From contig NZ_JABENB010000001.1 of the NCBI RefSeq assembly GCF_013002715.1, positions 310,001 to 374,000 of the forward strand: a stretch of 64,000 bases of DNA, in the 5' to 3' direction. Below the pieces are notes generated by a model. The model saw only the letters and a list, made by a program, of their open reading frames with translations. It ran no database searches and was not told the DNA's origin. Within the stretch, counting starts at the first letter, position 1, and each line of letters begins with the position of its first letter. Below are positions 38,192-48,768 of the stretch, in pieces. The position numbers and the translations under genes were made by a program. The DNA comes from Flexivirga aerilata (GTDB lineage: Bacteria; Actinomycetota; Actinomycetes; Actinomycetales; Dermatophilaceae).

Positions 38192-38593
38192 ATGACCAGT
38201 TTCCAGACCGTGCTCATCCCGGCCAAGGATCTCGCCGCCGCGCGCGAGCTCTACACCAAACTGCTCGGCACGGCGCCGTCCGCCGACTCGGACTACTACG
38301 TCGGGTATGACGTCGACGGGCAGCAACGTCCGGCCGAAGGACGGCAGTCAGACACAGATGCTGGGTCGGCGATGAGGAACGAATCGCCGACCCAGCACAT
38401 TGGACTCGTGCCGGGAGACGGTGAGGTCACGGCATACCTGCACGTCGATGACCTCGACGGCACGATCGAGCAGATCACCGCGGCCGGCGGCGAGGTCGTC
38501 GAGGAGCCGAAGAGCGTCGGCGGTACACGCCGGGTCGCGGTCGTGACCGACCCGTCGGGCGGGCGCATCGGGCTGCTCAGCGACGCCGGCTGA
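38192..38593 (+). CDS. VOC family protein carrying a 24-residue in-frame palindromic insertion
   Basis: The 133-residue VOC (glyoxalase-like) protein starts at ATG 38192 after AAGGAG. The fold is visible as TSFQTVLIPAKDLAAAREL and, at the end, VVTDPSGGRIGLLSD. Between GYDVDGQ and HIGLVPG there are about 24 extra residues with low-complexity, polar content (38324-38395), encoded by DNA holding a perfect 13-bp inverted repeat and flanked by CAG direct repeats. Without it the text reads as an ordinary VOC protein. It is the likely target gene of the neighbouring ECF41 sigma factor. The 3' end overlaps the convergent GNAT gene by 17 bp. Confidence 0.85.
   Translation: MTSFQTVLIPAKDLAAARELYTKLLGTAPSADSDYYVGYDVDGQQRPAEGRQSDTDAGSAMRNESPTQHIGLVPGDGEVTAYLHVDDLDGTIEQITAAGGEVVEEPKSVGGTRRVAVVTDPSGGRIGLLSDAG
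38324..38395 (+). mobile_element. 72-bp in-frame palindromic insertion
   Basis: The segment is flanked by CAG at 38321-38323 and ends with CAG at 38393-38395. Inside are a perfect inverted repeat CTGGGTCGGCGAT (38361-38373) / ATCGCCGACCCAG (38383-38395) and a smaller CGTCC/GGACG pair. Its length is a multiple of three and it has no stop in the gene's frame, as in the palindromic elements known inside Rickettsia genes. Mobility is inferred. Confidence 0.5.
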
Positions 38594-39641
38594 GCGTGGC
38601 CGCCGAGCGACGGCTGGCGGACCAGCGCAGGTCGCGGTGCCACGACTCGGTCTTGTATGACGTGACCCACCCCATGGAGGAGTACAACCCGTCGGCACCG
38701 GTCGGCGAGTCGGCGTCGACCTCGAGGCCGACGCGGTTGCGATCGTGCTCGAGCGCGTCGCGAATCACGGTGTGCAGCAGCGCTTTTGCGACGCCCCGGC
38801 CTCGCGAGCGACGGTGCACGCCGATGTAGTCGATGTAGCTGCCGTAGGCGCCGGAGTCGTCCGGCGGCAGCACCGTCCCGACGACGGCCCCACCGGGGGC
38901 AGGCTCGCCGGCCTCGTCCTCGACCTCGGCCAGCCACCAGAGCGCCCACCGGTGCCCGGGGTCCTCCCGCAGCCGCTGCATGAACTCCGGGAAGCTCTCC
39001 CGATAGGAGTTGAAGTGGTCGGCGAAGGACTCCTCCAGCACCAGGTGCACCGCCTGCAGGTCGGCCGCGACCGGGGTGCCGTCCTCGTGGGTGGCAACCC
39101 GGCGCACGGTGACGCCGGCGCGCGGACCGGGCAGGTCGGCGTCCGCCGGGGTCACCGGCCGGGACATCTGCAGCCAGGTGCGCGCCTGCGAATAGCCGGC
39201 GTCGGCGAGCCACCGCCGCTGCCGGTCGTCGGCGGCGTAAGCCCCTGAGTCCAGCTGAGTTTCGGTCAGGCCGCGCGCGTGGGTGATGGTGCGGGCGACG
39301 TCCGCCGCCCAGTCGAACAACGCCTTGGCGACCTCGTCGGCGTGCTCCTCGTCGGGCCGGACGGTGACCTCGACGACGGTGCGTCCGGCTGCGCGGTCGT
39401 GCACCAGCCCCCACGCCGCGAGGGCGCCGTCCGGGTCGCGCACGATGACTTCCCGCCGGGTCCACGACCCGGTGCCGGCGACGTTGGACTCGACCATCTC
39501 CGGGTCGACCGAGCTGGAGCCGTGCGCGGCCCGTTGATGGGCGGCGAGCAGCGCGGCGATCTCGGGCACGTCCGGCAGGTCGGGCACACTCGCGCTCCAA
39601 CCGGTCGGCACCTCGGGCATGGTCAGCTGTGCGGAAGTCAC
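38577..39641 (-). CDS. protein with two GNAT acetyltransferase domains
   Basis: The 354-residue protein has a tandem GNAT layout. The N-terminal domain (about 15-160) lacks an obvious acetyl-CoA loop. The C-terminal domain (about 175-345) has the P-loop HRRSRGRGVAKALL and GLEVDADSPTGADGLYSSMGW. The arrangement resembles mycothiol synthase, and the ending VDADSPTGA-GLY is seen in many actinobacterial tandem GNATs. A role in mycothiol synthesis is possible but not shown. The start GTG 39641 lacks a ribosome site, and ATG 39620 is an alternative. Confidence 0.75.
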   Translation of the reverse strand: MTSAQLTMPEVPTGWSASVPDLPDVPEIAALLAAHQRAAHGSSSVDPEMVESNVAGTGSWTRREVIVRDPDGALAAWGLVHDRAAGRTVVEVTVRPDEEHADEVAKALFDWAADVARTITHARGLTETQLDSGAYAADDRQRRWLADAGYSQARTWLQMSRPVTPADADLPGPRAGVTVRRVATHEDGTPVAADLQAVHLVLEESFADHFNSYRESFPEFMQRLREDPGHRWALWWLAEVEDEAGEPAPGGAVVGTVLPPDDSGAYGSYIDYIGVHRRSRGRGVAKALLHTVIRDALEHDRNRVGLEVDADSPTGADGLYSSMGWVTSYKTESWHRDLRWSASRRSAATLSRRR

Positions 39642-39665
39642 GGCATACAGTCAATCGCAGGCGCT

Positions 39666-40157
39666 TCAGGCGCGCACGGACCCGCCACCCTGTGGTTTGT
39701 CGTCGTCGTCCTTGTCGTCCGGGATCCGGCACCAGGCCTGCACGACGAGACCCACCGCAACCGCGCCGACCGACGCTACGAACAACACGATCGCCTGCAC
39801 CATGCCGCTGAAAGCACTTGAGGCTTCTAGCCTTCCGGCCTCGACGAGCGCATAGCCCGCGAACCAGCCGGCCAGTGCCGCGCCGGCGAGGACACACGCC
39901 TGCGCCGCGACCAGTGCGCGCCGCGCCTTCTGCGGCGACGGGGGCCGGGTGGACTGGCCGCGCAGATAGGCGCGCACCTCCCAGCCGCCGGCGAGCACCG
40001 CGACCGTGAGCAGCACGATCGCGATGAGTGCGAACCACGAGTTGTGCGGCAGGGTGTTGCCGCGGGTCGAGCCGAGTTTGAGCGCCACGTAGGACAACAC
40101 CAGCACGACGCCACCGACACCGGTGGCGTGCCGCCAGCTCACGCCGTTCTCGGTCAC
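39666..40157 (-). CDS. DUF3180 membrane protein
   Basis: The 163-residue membrane protein has four hydrophobic helices (around residues 15-30, 42-60, 85-105 and 118-140) and a charged tail with DDKDDDDK. It is the counterpart of M. tuberculosis Rv3605c, which sits next to folK there too. Function is unknown. The GTG at 40157 overlaps the folBK stop by 4 bp (GTGA), like the other overlaps in this operon. A TTG at 40169 is less likely. Confidence 0.85.
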   Translation of the reverse strand: MTENGVSWRHATGVGGVVLVLSYVALKLGSTRGNTLPHNSWFALIAIVLLTVAVLAGGWEVRAYLRGQSTRPPSPQKARRALVAAQACVLAGAALAGWFAGYALVEAGRLEASSAFSGMVQAIVLFVASVGAVAVGLVVQAWCRIPDDKDDDDKPQGGGSVRA

Positions 40158-41062
40158 AACGGGCTCCAATCCGGCCCCGGCCGTATGCCGGAGCGATCGC
40201 TCGAGTCCAACAGGTCATGCACCGGCACGGCCGCTCCCCCGACCGACAGCGTCGCGGCCGGGTCGGCGTCGGCCCAGGGGGCGAGCACGAAGGCGCGTGC
40301 GGCAGCGCGCGGGTGCGGCAGGGTGAGCTCCGGGGTGTCGAAGCGCAGGTCGGTGCCCGCGGCGGGGTCGCCGACCTGCAGCAGGTCGAGGTCCAAAGTG
40401 CGCGCACCCCAACGGATCTCACGAGTGCGGCCCCGACCGGCCTCGATCTCGTGCAGCCGCTCCAGCAGCGTCCACGGCGCCAGGCGGGTGCTGCCGACCG
40501 CGACCGCGTTGAGGTAGTCGGGTTGCTCCGGGCCGCCCACCGGGTCGGTCTCGAAGAGGCGGCTGACCGCGATCAGCTCCAGCCCGGGCAGGCGGTCGAG
40601 CGACCGCACCGCGGAGCGCAGCGTGGCGACGCGGTCGCCCAGGTTGGCGCCGAGTGCGATGGCGACCGGGCGGTGCTGCTCACGGCGGATCGTCACCGAC
40701 GGACCGGAGAGGCCGATGTCCGAAAACCGCACTCCCGCAGGCGCATCCGGCTTGTGCACGGTCACTTCGACGGCTTCGGCGGCCGGACGCTGCAGGACCG
40801 AGGCGGCCACCTGCTCGGCGAGCGTCTCGATCAGGTCGACTGGCGGCTGGGTCATGATCCGCTCGACATCCTGCGCGACCTCGGCGTAGCTGATCGTGGC
40901 GCCGAGGTCGTCGCTGTGGCCCGCCCCGGACAGGTCGCACTCGATCACGACGTCGACGAAAAACCGCTGCGGCTCGCGCTTTTCGTGGTCGAGCACGCCG
41001 TGCGGGGTGGTCACCGCGATGCCGGTCAGTGTGATCCGGTCGGTGCATCCTGCGGTGTTCAT
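40154..41062 (-). CDS. folBK: dihydroneopterin aldolase / HPPK fusion
   Basis: The 302-residue protein joins two folate enzymes that are separate in mycobacteria. Residues 1-125 are FolB (TGIAVTTPHGVLDHEK, TISYAEVAQDVE, TVHKPDAPAG with the catalytic Lys). Residues 132-302 are FolK (IALGANLGDRVATLRSA, FETDPVGGPEQPDYLN, and RWGARTLDLDLL with the metal-binding aspartates). It converts dihydroneopterin to hydroxymethyl-dihydropterin and then to its diphosphate for FolP. The start overlaps the folP stop (ATGA). Confidence 0.95.
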   Translation of the reverse strand: MNTAGCTDRITLTGIAVTTPHGVLDHEKREPQRFFVDVVIECDLSGAGHSDDLGATISYAEVAQDVERIMTQPPVDLIETLAEQVAASVLQRPAAEAVEVTVHKPDAPAGVRFSDIGLSGPSVTIRREQHRPVAIALGANLGDRVATLRSAVRSLDRLPGLELIAVSRLFETDPVGGPEQPDYLNAVAVGSTRLAPWTLLERLHEIEAGRGRTREIRWGARTLDLDLLQVGDPAAGTDLRFDTPELTLPHPRAAARAFVLAPWADADPAATLSVGGAAVPVHDLLDSSDRSGIRPGPDWSPL

Positions 41063-41979
41063 TCGGCTGCCCCGGCAGCTCGCAGCTTGGCGACGACGTC
41101 GCACGCCGCGAAGGTCGAGCGGACCTCGTGCACCCGGATCGCCCACACGTCCGCCTGGGCGAGCACGACGGACACCGCGGCGGTCGCGTAGTCGCGCTGG
41201 TCGGCCGGCACCGGCGGTGCTTGCCCTGCGCCTTCTCCTGAGCGCTGTCCTGAACCTGTCGAAGGGCCCGCCGCGGGGTCGCGGCTGCCGATCCGGGAGA
41301 GGAACGACTTGCGCGAGGCACCGACGAGCACCGGCAGCCCCAACTGCTCCAGGCTCGAAAGGTGCTGCAGCAAAAGCCAGTTCTGGTCAGCGGTCTTGGC
41401 AAACCCCAGGCCGGGGTCGATGACCAGCTGCGACGAGGCGACGCCGGCGTCGAGCGCGGCCTGCACCTGGGCGGACAGCTCGCGGCGGACTTCGTCGACG
41501 ACGTCGGCATAGACCGCTCTGGTCTGCATGTCGTGGCTGTGACCGCGCCAGTGCATGACCACGAAGCCGGCGCCGGTGTCGGCCGCGACTCCCGTCATAC
41601 CGGGATCGGCGAGGCCGCCGCTCACGTCGTTGACGATGCGTGCTCCGGCCGCGACTGCCGCCGCGGCGACCTCGGCGCGCATGGTGTCGATCGAGATCCA
41701 GGCTCCGGTGCCGGCCAGCCCCTCGATCACGGGTATGACGCGCCGCAGCTCCTCCTCGACACTCGGTCGCGAGGCGCCGGGCCGGGTCGATTCGCCGCCG
41801 ATGTCGAGGATGTCCGCGCCCTGGGCGAGCAGTTCGCGACCGTGTGCGACGGCGGAATCGCAGTCGTACCAACGCCCCCCGTCGGAGAACGAGTCGGGCG
41901 TGACGTTGACGACGCCCATCACGAGGGGGCGTTCGGCGGGTCGGGCCGGCAGTGCCGCAGCCTGCGCAGCCATCGTCAC
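41059..41979 (-). CDS. folP: dihydropteroate synthase
   Basis: FolP condenses the pterin diphosphate with p-aminobenzoate and is the sulfonamide target. The 306-residue protein has [40 protein letters not shown] and GASRKSFL in order. Between RIGSRDPAA and DQRDYATAA it carries an extra Gly/Ser/Pro-rich loop ([19 protein letters not shown]). The DNA of this loop includes the dispersed-repeat-like word CCTTCGACAGGTTCAGG (41249-41265, minus strand). GTG 41979 gives a 4-bp overlap with folE, matching the operon style; ATG 41973 is the alternative. Confidence 0.95.
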   Translation of the reverse strand: MTMAAQAAALPARPAERPLVMGVVNVTPDSFSDGGRWYDCDSAVAHGRELLAQGADILDIGGESTRPGASRPSVEEELRRVIPVIEGLAGTGAWISIDTMRAEVAAAAVAAGARIVNDVSGGLADPGMTGVAADTGAGFVVMHWRGHSHDMQTRAVYADVVDEVRRELSAQVQAALDAGVASSQLVIDPGLGFAKTADQNWLLLQHLSSLEQLGLPVLVGASRKSFLSRIGSRDPAAGPSTGSGQRSGEGAGQAPPVPADQRDYATAAVSVVLAQADVWAIRVHEVRSTFAACDVVAKLRAAGAAE

Positions 41980-42540
41980 CGTCGCGACTGTGCGTTGATC
42001 AGGCTCATCGCCTCGGCGCGGGTGGCCGGGTCGGTCAGCTGCCCGCGCACCGCCGAGGTGATCGTGAGTGCACCGGGTTTGCGCACGCCACGCATCGACA
42101 TGCACAGGTGCTCACACTCCACGACGACCAGCACGCCCTGGGCGTGCAGGTGCTGCACGAGGGCGTCGGCGATCTGGGTGGTGAGCCGCTCCTGCACCTG
42201 CGGCCGCCGGGCGAACACCTCGACGAGCCGGGCGATCTTGGAAAGACCGGTGACCCGGCCGTCCGGCGCCGGGATGTAGCCGACGTGCGCGACGCCGTGG
42301 AAGGGCACCAGGTGGTGCTCGCAGGTGGAGTAGACCTCGATGTCGCGCACGATGACCAGCTCGGAGTGGTCGACGTCGAAGGTGCGGCTGAGCGCTTCCT
42401 CCGGGGTCTGCCACATGCCGGCGAAGGTCTCGGCATACGCACGGGCGACCCGGCCGGGGGTGTCCTTCAGACCCTCCCGGTCCGGGTCCTCACCGAGGGC
42501 GAGCAGCAGCTCGCGGACTGCGGCTGCTGCTCGCTCGAGA

Positions 42541-42563
<23 letters not shown>
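41976..42563 (-). CDS. folE: GTP cyclohydrolase I
   Basis: FolE opens GTP to dihydroneopterin triphosphate, the first step of folate synthesis. The 195 residues include the zinc ligands in [13 protein letters not shown] and [11 protein letters not shown], and the family end RAEAMSLI. Length is normal. It overlaps ftsH by 23 bp at its start and folP by 4 bp at its end, so ftsH-folE-folP-folBK-DUF3180 reads as one unit. Confidence 0.97.
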
Positions 42564-44574
<2,011 letters not shown>

Positions 44575-44605
44575 GTACGTGCGGGGCGTGCCCCGATCCT
44601 CCTGC
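44575..44605 (-). promoter_or_regulatory. ftsH leader with distant Shine-Dalgarno and hairpin
   Basis: Reading leftwards, AGGAGG is followed by CGGGG-CACG-CCCCG and then ATG 44574. The 5-bp hairpin would bring the distant ribosome site closer to the start when folded. This may modulate translation, for instance with temperature, but that is only a suggestion. Confidence 0.35.
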
Positions 44606-44780
44606 TACGAGTTGGGCCGAGCCCGACAACAGACCAATAGACGGTACACCGACGAAACCGGGGAGATCTTCGGGTGTCCGGCCTGGTCAACGCATGGCAG
44701 GTGACCGATGTTCCGTATGACGTCCCGCAGCCCTTAGCTGCGACAGACTCGCGCAAGATTGCGGCGCCGGGTCCGCGCCG

Positions 44781-44832
44781 GGTATCGCCGAGCGTCGTTC
44801 GGCGCGCCGTCGAGCCGCGGCTCGGCGATACC
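44781..44832 (-). terminator. hairpin after the lipase gene
   Basis: Arms GGTATCGCCGAGC (44781-44793) and GCTCGGCGATACC (44820-44832) are perfect, with a 26-nt GC-rich loop that can itself fold. They lie 15 bp past the lipase stop and upstream of the ftsH promoter region. Confidence 0.6.
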
Positions 44833-44846
44833 TCGGGCGCAGCGAA

Positions 44847-45851
44847 TCAGCCGATCAGGCCGGTGCTGCCGAAGATCGGCGACTGCGGGTAGCACCGAAT
44901 CGCGTGCTGGTCGGCCGGATCGAGCTTGTTGAGCACGATCTGGGCGACGTTCTTGGAGTAGGGCAGGCTCAGGTGCTCGGACTGGTCGACTGCGCAGACG
45001 TTCTGAATGGTGATGTTGTCGACGCTGGAGTCGGGGCCCGGCTTGATGAACGCCCGCTCGTATGGCGTGACGACCTCGTCGTTCTTGGTCGCGATGACCG
45101 TGTAGTTGATGCCCGCGACGGTCTCACTGCCGCCATTGACCTGCTGGTAGAACGGCGCCTGCGGGTTCGGGCTCTGGTCGGCCTGCTGGGCGGCCGCGGG
45201 CATCCGGATCGCATTCAGCACCGTCATACCGGCGCCGAACAGGTTGAGCGTCTTGGCAAGTTCGGTGATGCCGGACAGCGTGGTCGGGTGGTTGGACGGC
45301 GCAAGCCCGATCACGTTGTCGACCGTGCCGGGGGTCGCGAGCTTGTTGGCGTAGTAACGGATCAGTGCACCGCCCTGCGAGTGCCCGATCAGGTCGACCT
45401 TGGCGGCACCGGTCTGCGACCGCACCTTGTCGACGAACGGGGTGATCTCGTTGGCCGACTTGATCATGTCGCCTGTGCCGTTGAGGAAGGGGACGCCGGT
45501 GGAATTGCCGTAGTTGAGCGCGTAGACGCAGTAGCCCTGGTCTTTGAGGATCGGTGCCAGACCGTTCCAGTTGTTGTAGGCGTTCTCCCAGGTGCCGTGG
45601 ACCAGCACCACCGGGTTCGGGTGGGCGGCGGACGGCTTGCAGCTCCAGTCGTTGGCGCCGATCGGGTTGCGCGTCGGCGTCAGCGTCGACACCCCGAAGG
45701 CCCGCGGGAACGAGTTGTCCTCGGTGGGCGGCGAGATCCGGATCGGGCGGGGCGTCGGATCGGTCGCCGCCTCGGCGGGCATCCCGATCGCGACCAGGCA
45801 TGAGGTCGCGGCGGCCGCGGCGATCGTCATACGAAACGTCTTGCGGGTCAT
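44847..45851 (-). CDS. secreted lipase/esterase (alpha/beta hydrolase)
   Basis: The 334-residue precursor has a signal peptide ending near residue 29 (MPAEAA). The mature enzyme has the lipase oxyanion segment VVLVHGTWENAYNNW, the nucleophile elbow GHSQGG and a C-terminal SEHLSLPYSKNV with the likely catalytic His. It resembles the actinobacterial triacylglycerol lipase/acyltransferase group. Four cysteines (WSCKP, YCVYA, NVCAV, IRCYP) suggest two disulfides. GAGGAG is well placed before ATG 45851. The gene lies between hpt and ftsH, where most bacteria have no gene. Confidence 0.9.
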   Translation of the reverse strand: MTRKTFRMTIAAAAATSCLVAIGMPAEAATDPTPRPIRISPPTEDNSFPRAFGVSTLTPTRNPIGANDWSCKPSAAHPNPVVLVHGTWENAYNNWNGLAPILKDQGYCVYALNYGNSTGVPFLNGTGDMIKSANEITPFVDKVRSQTGAAKVDLIGHSQGGALIRYYANKLATPGTVDNVIGLAPSNHPTTLSGITELAKTLNLFGAGMTVLNAIRMPAAAQQADQSPNPQAPFYQQVNGGSETVAGINYTVIATKNDEVVTPYERAFIKPGPDSSVDNITIQNVCAVDQSEHLSLPYSKNVAQIVLNKLDPADQHAIRCYPQSPIFGSTGLIG

Positions 45852-46001
45852 CTCTACTCCTCGGATTAGGTGACGGGGGTCACATTTTACCGAGAAGTAA
45901 GTTCCTGCTGGGTAAGAAGACTGTCAAGAAGAGCCTGCGAGCGCGGCCGGAGGAGGAGTCGACGCCAAGAGGACAGGCGTACTCGTCGCCGACGAAGGAG
46001 G
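45852..46001. promoter_or_regulatory. lipase upstream region
   Basis: This 150-bp gap contains TACCGAGAAGTAAGTTCC (45888-45905), 15 of 18 identical to the element before the surface-protein gene, and inside it the near-palindrome TTACCGAGAAGTAA. GTGACGGGGGTCAC at 45870-45883 is another inverted repeat. No clear -35/-10 is seen. Confidence 0.45.
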
Positions 46002-46553
46002 CTACGAGTACACGTGCGGGGCGAGCGTTCCGATGTCGCGCAGGTTGCGGAACTTCTCGTCGTAGTCCAGCCCGTAGCCGACGACGAATTCGTTGGGGAT
46101 GTCGAAGCCGACGTACTTGCAGTCGATCTCGACCTTGGCGGCGTCGGGCTTGCGCAGCAGCGTGCAGATCTCGACCGACGCGGGCTCCCGGGAGCGCAGG
46201 TTGCTGGTGATCCAGTTGAGGGTCAGCCCGGAGTCGATGATGTCCTCGACGATCAGCACGTGGCGGCCGGAGATGTCGGTGTCGAGGTCCTTCAGGATGC
46301 GCACGACGCCGGAGCTCTTGGTGCCCGAGCCGTATGACGAGACCGCCATCCAGTCCATCGGCACCGAGCCGGGCAAGGCCCGCATCAGGTCGGCCATCAC
46401 CAGGATCGCGCCCTTGAGCACGCCGACGAGCAGCACGTCCTTGTCCTGGTAGTCGCGCCAGATGTCGGCGGCGAGTTCGTCGAGGCGGGCGTGGATCTGC
46501 TCCTCGGTGAAGAGCACGTGGTCGAGGTCGTCTCCCATATGGCTGGAGTCCAT
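46002..46553 (-). CDS. hpt: hypoxanthine phosphoribosyltransferase
   Basis: This purine-salvage enzyme joins hypoxanthine or guanine to PRPP. The 183 residues include the PRPP-binding loop [13 protein letters not shown], the flexible-loop Ser-Tyr in [13 protein letters not shown], and the base-binding [17 protein letters not shown] 46553 lies 8 bp after tilS, and an ATG five codons on is possible. tilS-hpt-ftsH is a widely kept order, broken here only by the lipase. Confidence 0.96.
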   Translation of the reverse strand: MDSSHMGDDLDHVLFTEEQIHARLDELAADIWRDYQDKDVLLVGVLKGAILVMADLMRALPGSVPMDWMAVSSYGSGTKSSGVVRILKDLDTDISGRHVLIVEDIIDSGLTLNWITSNLRSREPASVEICTLLRKPDAAKVEIDCKYVGFDIPNEFVVGYGLDYDEKFRNLRDIGTLAPHVYS

Positions 46554-46561
46554 GGGGCTAT

Positions 46562-47548
46562 TCAACACGCCCGTGGTTCGAGGTGGATCAGCCCGTCGGC
46601 CCGACGCACCTGCAGCGCGCCCGGCACGTGGATCGGGCCCTGCCCGCGCCATTGCCCGACGAGGGCGTCGACGCCGTCGAGGTGCACCTTGCCGAGGGCG
46701 GCGCTCGGGCAGCCTCCGGTGGTGAGCAGGCTGCGCCATACGCGAGTGCGGAGGGCGGGGCTGAGGGTGCTCAATTCGTCGACGGGCCAAGGGGTTTCGC
46801 CGAGACGGGCGGCGATGGCGTCGGCCTGCTCGTCGAGCGTGTCGAGGTCGCGGCGGACGAGTGCGGCGCTGCGGGCGAGGCCGGCGACGACCCCGGGCCC
46901 GATCTGCCGCTCCAGGTCGACCAGCGCCTGCCGGGTGCGCACCCGCAGATAACGCGGGTCGCTGTTGTGCGGGTCCTGCCACGGCTCGATGCCGAGTGCG
47001 GCACACGCCGCGGCCGTCTCGGCGCGGGCGACGTCGAGCAGCGGCCGCATCCACCGGACGCCGCGGGAGTGCGCGACCTGCGGCATACCGGAGATGGCGC
47101 GGGGGCCGGAGCCGCGGGCGAGGCCGAGCAGCACGGTCTCGGCCTGGTCGTCCCGGGTGTGGCCGAGGAGCACGCCGGCAGCGGCCGCCTCACCGGCGGC
47201 GTCGGCGAGCGCCGTGTAGCGGACCTCGCGGGCGGCGGCCTCGGGGCCGTCGGCGCCGGCCGGCACGTGCACCGGTATGACGCGCGCCGCGAGCCCAAGG
47301 GCGTGGCACTGTTCGGCGGCGCGGGCGGCGACGGCGTCCGACCCGTCCTGCAGCCCGTGGTCGACCACGACCGCCTCGGCGGTCAGCCCCAGTTTCGGCG
47401 CCTCGAAGGCCAGCGCGGCCGCGAGCGCCAGGGAGTCGGCGCCGCCGGAGCAGGCGACGAGCACGGTGTCACCGGGTCCGATCGGGGCACGCAGCGCGCG
47501 CCGCACGGCCAGGCGGGTGGCCGCGACGGCCGGGTGCGGGCCCGCCAT
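46562..47548 (-). CDS. tilS: tRNA(Ile)-lysidine synthetase
   Basis: TilS changes C34 of the CAU-anticodon isoleucine tRNA to lysidine so that it reads AUA. The 328-residue protein has the PP-loop ATPase motif SGGADSLAL near residue 34, [19 protein letters not shown], and [13 protein letters not shown] before the helical end. The C-terminal extension is short, as in other actinobacteria. It is the first gene of tilS-hpt, 12 bp past the metallopeptidase gene on the same strand. Confidence 0.96.
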   Translation of the reverse strand: MAGPHPAVAATRLAVRRALRAPIGPGDTVLVACSGGADSLALAAALAFEAPKLGLTAEAVVVDHGLQDGSDAVAARAAEQCHALGLAARVIPVHVPAGADGPEAAAREVRYTALADAAGEAAAAGVLLGHTRDDQAETVLLGLARGSGPRAISGMPQVAHSRGVRWMRPLLDVARAETAAACAALGIEPWQDPHNSDPRYLRVRTRQALVDLERQIGPGVVAGLARSAALVRRDLDTLDEQADAIAARLGETPWPVDELSTLSPALRTRVWRSLLTTGGCPSAALGKVHLDGVDALVGQWRGQGPIHVPGALQVRRADGLIHLEPRAC

Positions 47549-47560
47549 AGCGCCGATCCC

Positions 47561-48604
47561 CTAACCGTGGACGCGCTCGACCCAGGCGGCCGGCGTCTCG
47601 ATCTCGGCGGCGGTCGGCAGCGTCTGCGGTGACGTCCACACCGCGTTGAAGCCGTCGACGCCGACCTTCTCCTGCACGGCCCGGCAGAACGCGGCGCCGT
47701 CGCGGTATTGCCGCATCTTGGCCTCGAGGCCGAGCAGCCGGCGCAGCATGCGGTCGACGCTGCCGGCGCCCTTGCGGCGCTCGTCGAACTTGGCGCGGAT
47801 CTGGTCGACGGACGGCACGACCTGCGGGCCGACGTCGTCCATCACCACGTCGGCATGGCCTTCGAGCAGCGACATGATCGCGGTGATGTCGGCCAACTCG
47901 GCGCGTTGCGCAGGGTTGACGACGAGGTCGGTGAGGCCGCCCCCGCCGTCGCGCAGCGCACCGGGCAGCGCCTTGGCGACCGACTGCAGCCGCTGCTGGA
48001 GCGCTTCGGGGTCGGGCACGAGGTCGGTGATCAGCGTGCGCACCCGCCCGATCAGGTGCTCGCGCAGCCACGGCACCGCGGTGAACTGCACCCGGTGGGT
48101 CTCCTCGTGCAGGCACACCCAGAGCCGGAAGTCGGTCGGGTCGACGTGGAGTTCGCGCTCGGCGGCGACGATGTTGGGCGCGACGAGCAGCAGGCTCGGC
48201 TGTCCCTCGGGCGCGAGGTCGAACTGCCCGAGCACTTTGCTCGCCACGAAACCCATCAGCGCACCGGTCTCGGCGCCGCCGACCTTCGCGCCGACGGCGC
48301 GGGTGCGCGGGCCGGCCTTCTTCTTGGCGGTGAGCACGTCGATGACCGGCGCCAGCAGCGCGTCCATCGAGTCGACGTTGACGTCGATCCAGACGGTCCG
48401 GTCGACGATGTGCACGGGCGACTCCGCGCCGGTGCTCGCGTCCATCCGCGCGGTCTCGGCGACCGGCCCGTGCGCGCGCATCGCCGCGCCCCGCAGGTCC
48501 TCGACCGCGGCGGCCGCCTCACCCGGTGTCGTGCTCGGACCGTCCGCGACGAACCTGCGGGCGGTGCGCTTCGCCAGCGCCCAGTCGACATACGTCTGCG
48601 CCAT
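47561..48604 (-). CDS. zinc metallopeptidase-like protein, DUF2342 family
   Basis: The 347-residue protein is the homologue of M. tuberculosis Rv3626c. The zinc motif HEETHRVQF is near residue 165, and a downstream EGHADVVMD carries the third ligand. The family is often named coenzyme F420 biosynthesis-associated or zinc-dependent metalloprotease; its substrate is unknown. There is no signal peptide. Start ATG 48604; a GTG two codons before is possible. It leads the leftward tilS-hpt group, as in mycobacteria. Confidence 0.88.
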   Translation of the reverse strand: MAQTYVDWALAKRTARRFVADGPSTTPGEAAAAVEDLRGAAMRAHGPVAETARMDASTGAESPVHIVDRTVWIDVNVDSMDALLAPVIDVLTAKKKAGPRTRAVGAKVGGAETGALMGFVASKVLGQFDLAPEGQPSLLLVAPNIVAAERELHVDPTDFRLWVCLHEETHRVQFTAVPWLREHLIGRVRTLITDLVPDPEALQQRLQSVAKALPGALRDGGGGLTDLVVNPAQRAELADITAIMSLLEGHADVVMDDVGPQVVPSVDQIRAKFDERRKGAGSVDRMLRRLLGLEAKMRQYRDGAAFCRAVQEKVGVDGFNAVWTSPQTLPTAAEIETPAAWVERVHG

Positions 48605-48709
48605 GTCCACGAGGGTATGACGTGACGCCGCGCGCCGGCGCGGCCGTCATACCGAGCGCGCGCCGGGCCTGGTCGCCGCAGCCTGCTCGCCGAGTTGACG
48701 ACCCGAAAG

Positions 48710-48746
48710 GTCACTTCCGCGGGACGGTCGCACCTTGTGGTGCCCA
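48710..48746. repeat. intergenic inverted repeat pair
   Basis: GGTCACTT (48710-48717) and AAGTGACC are inverted, with an inner hairpin CTTGTGG-TGC-CCACAAG, and GGTCGCACC recurs just outside. It lies between the metallopeptidase promoter and the 3' end of the DUF559 gene. Its AAGTGACC core recurs at 49819. Confidence 0.6.
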
Positions 48747-48768
48747 CAAGTGACCGTTCGGTCGCACC

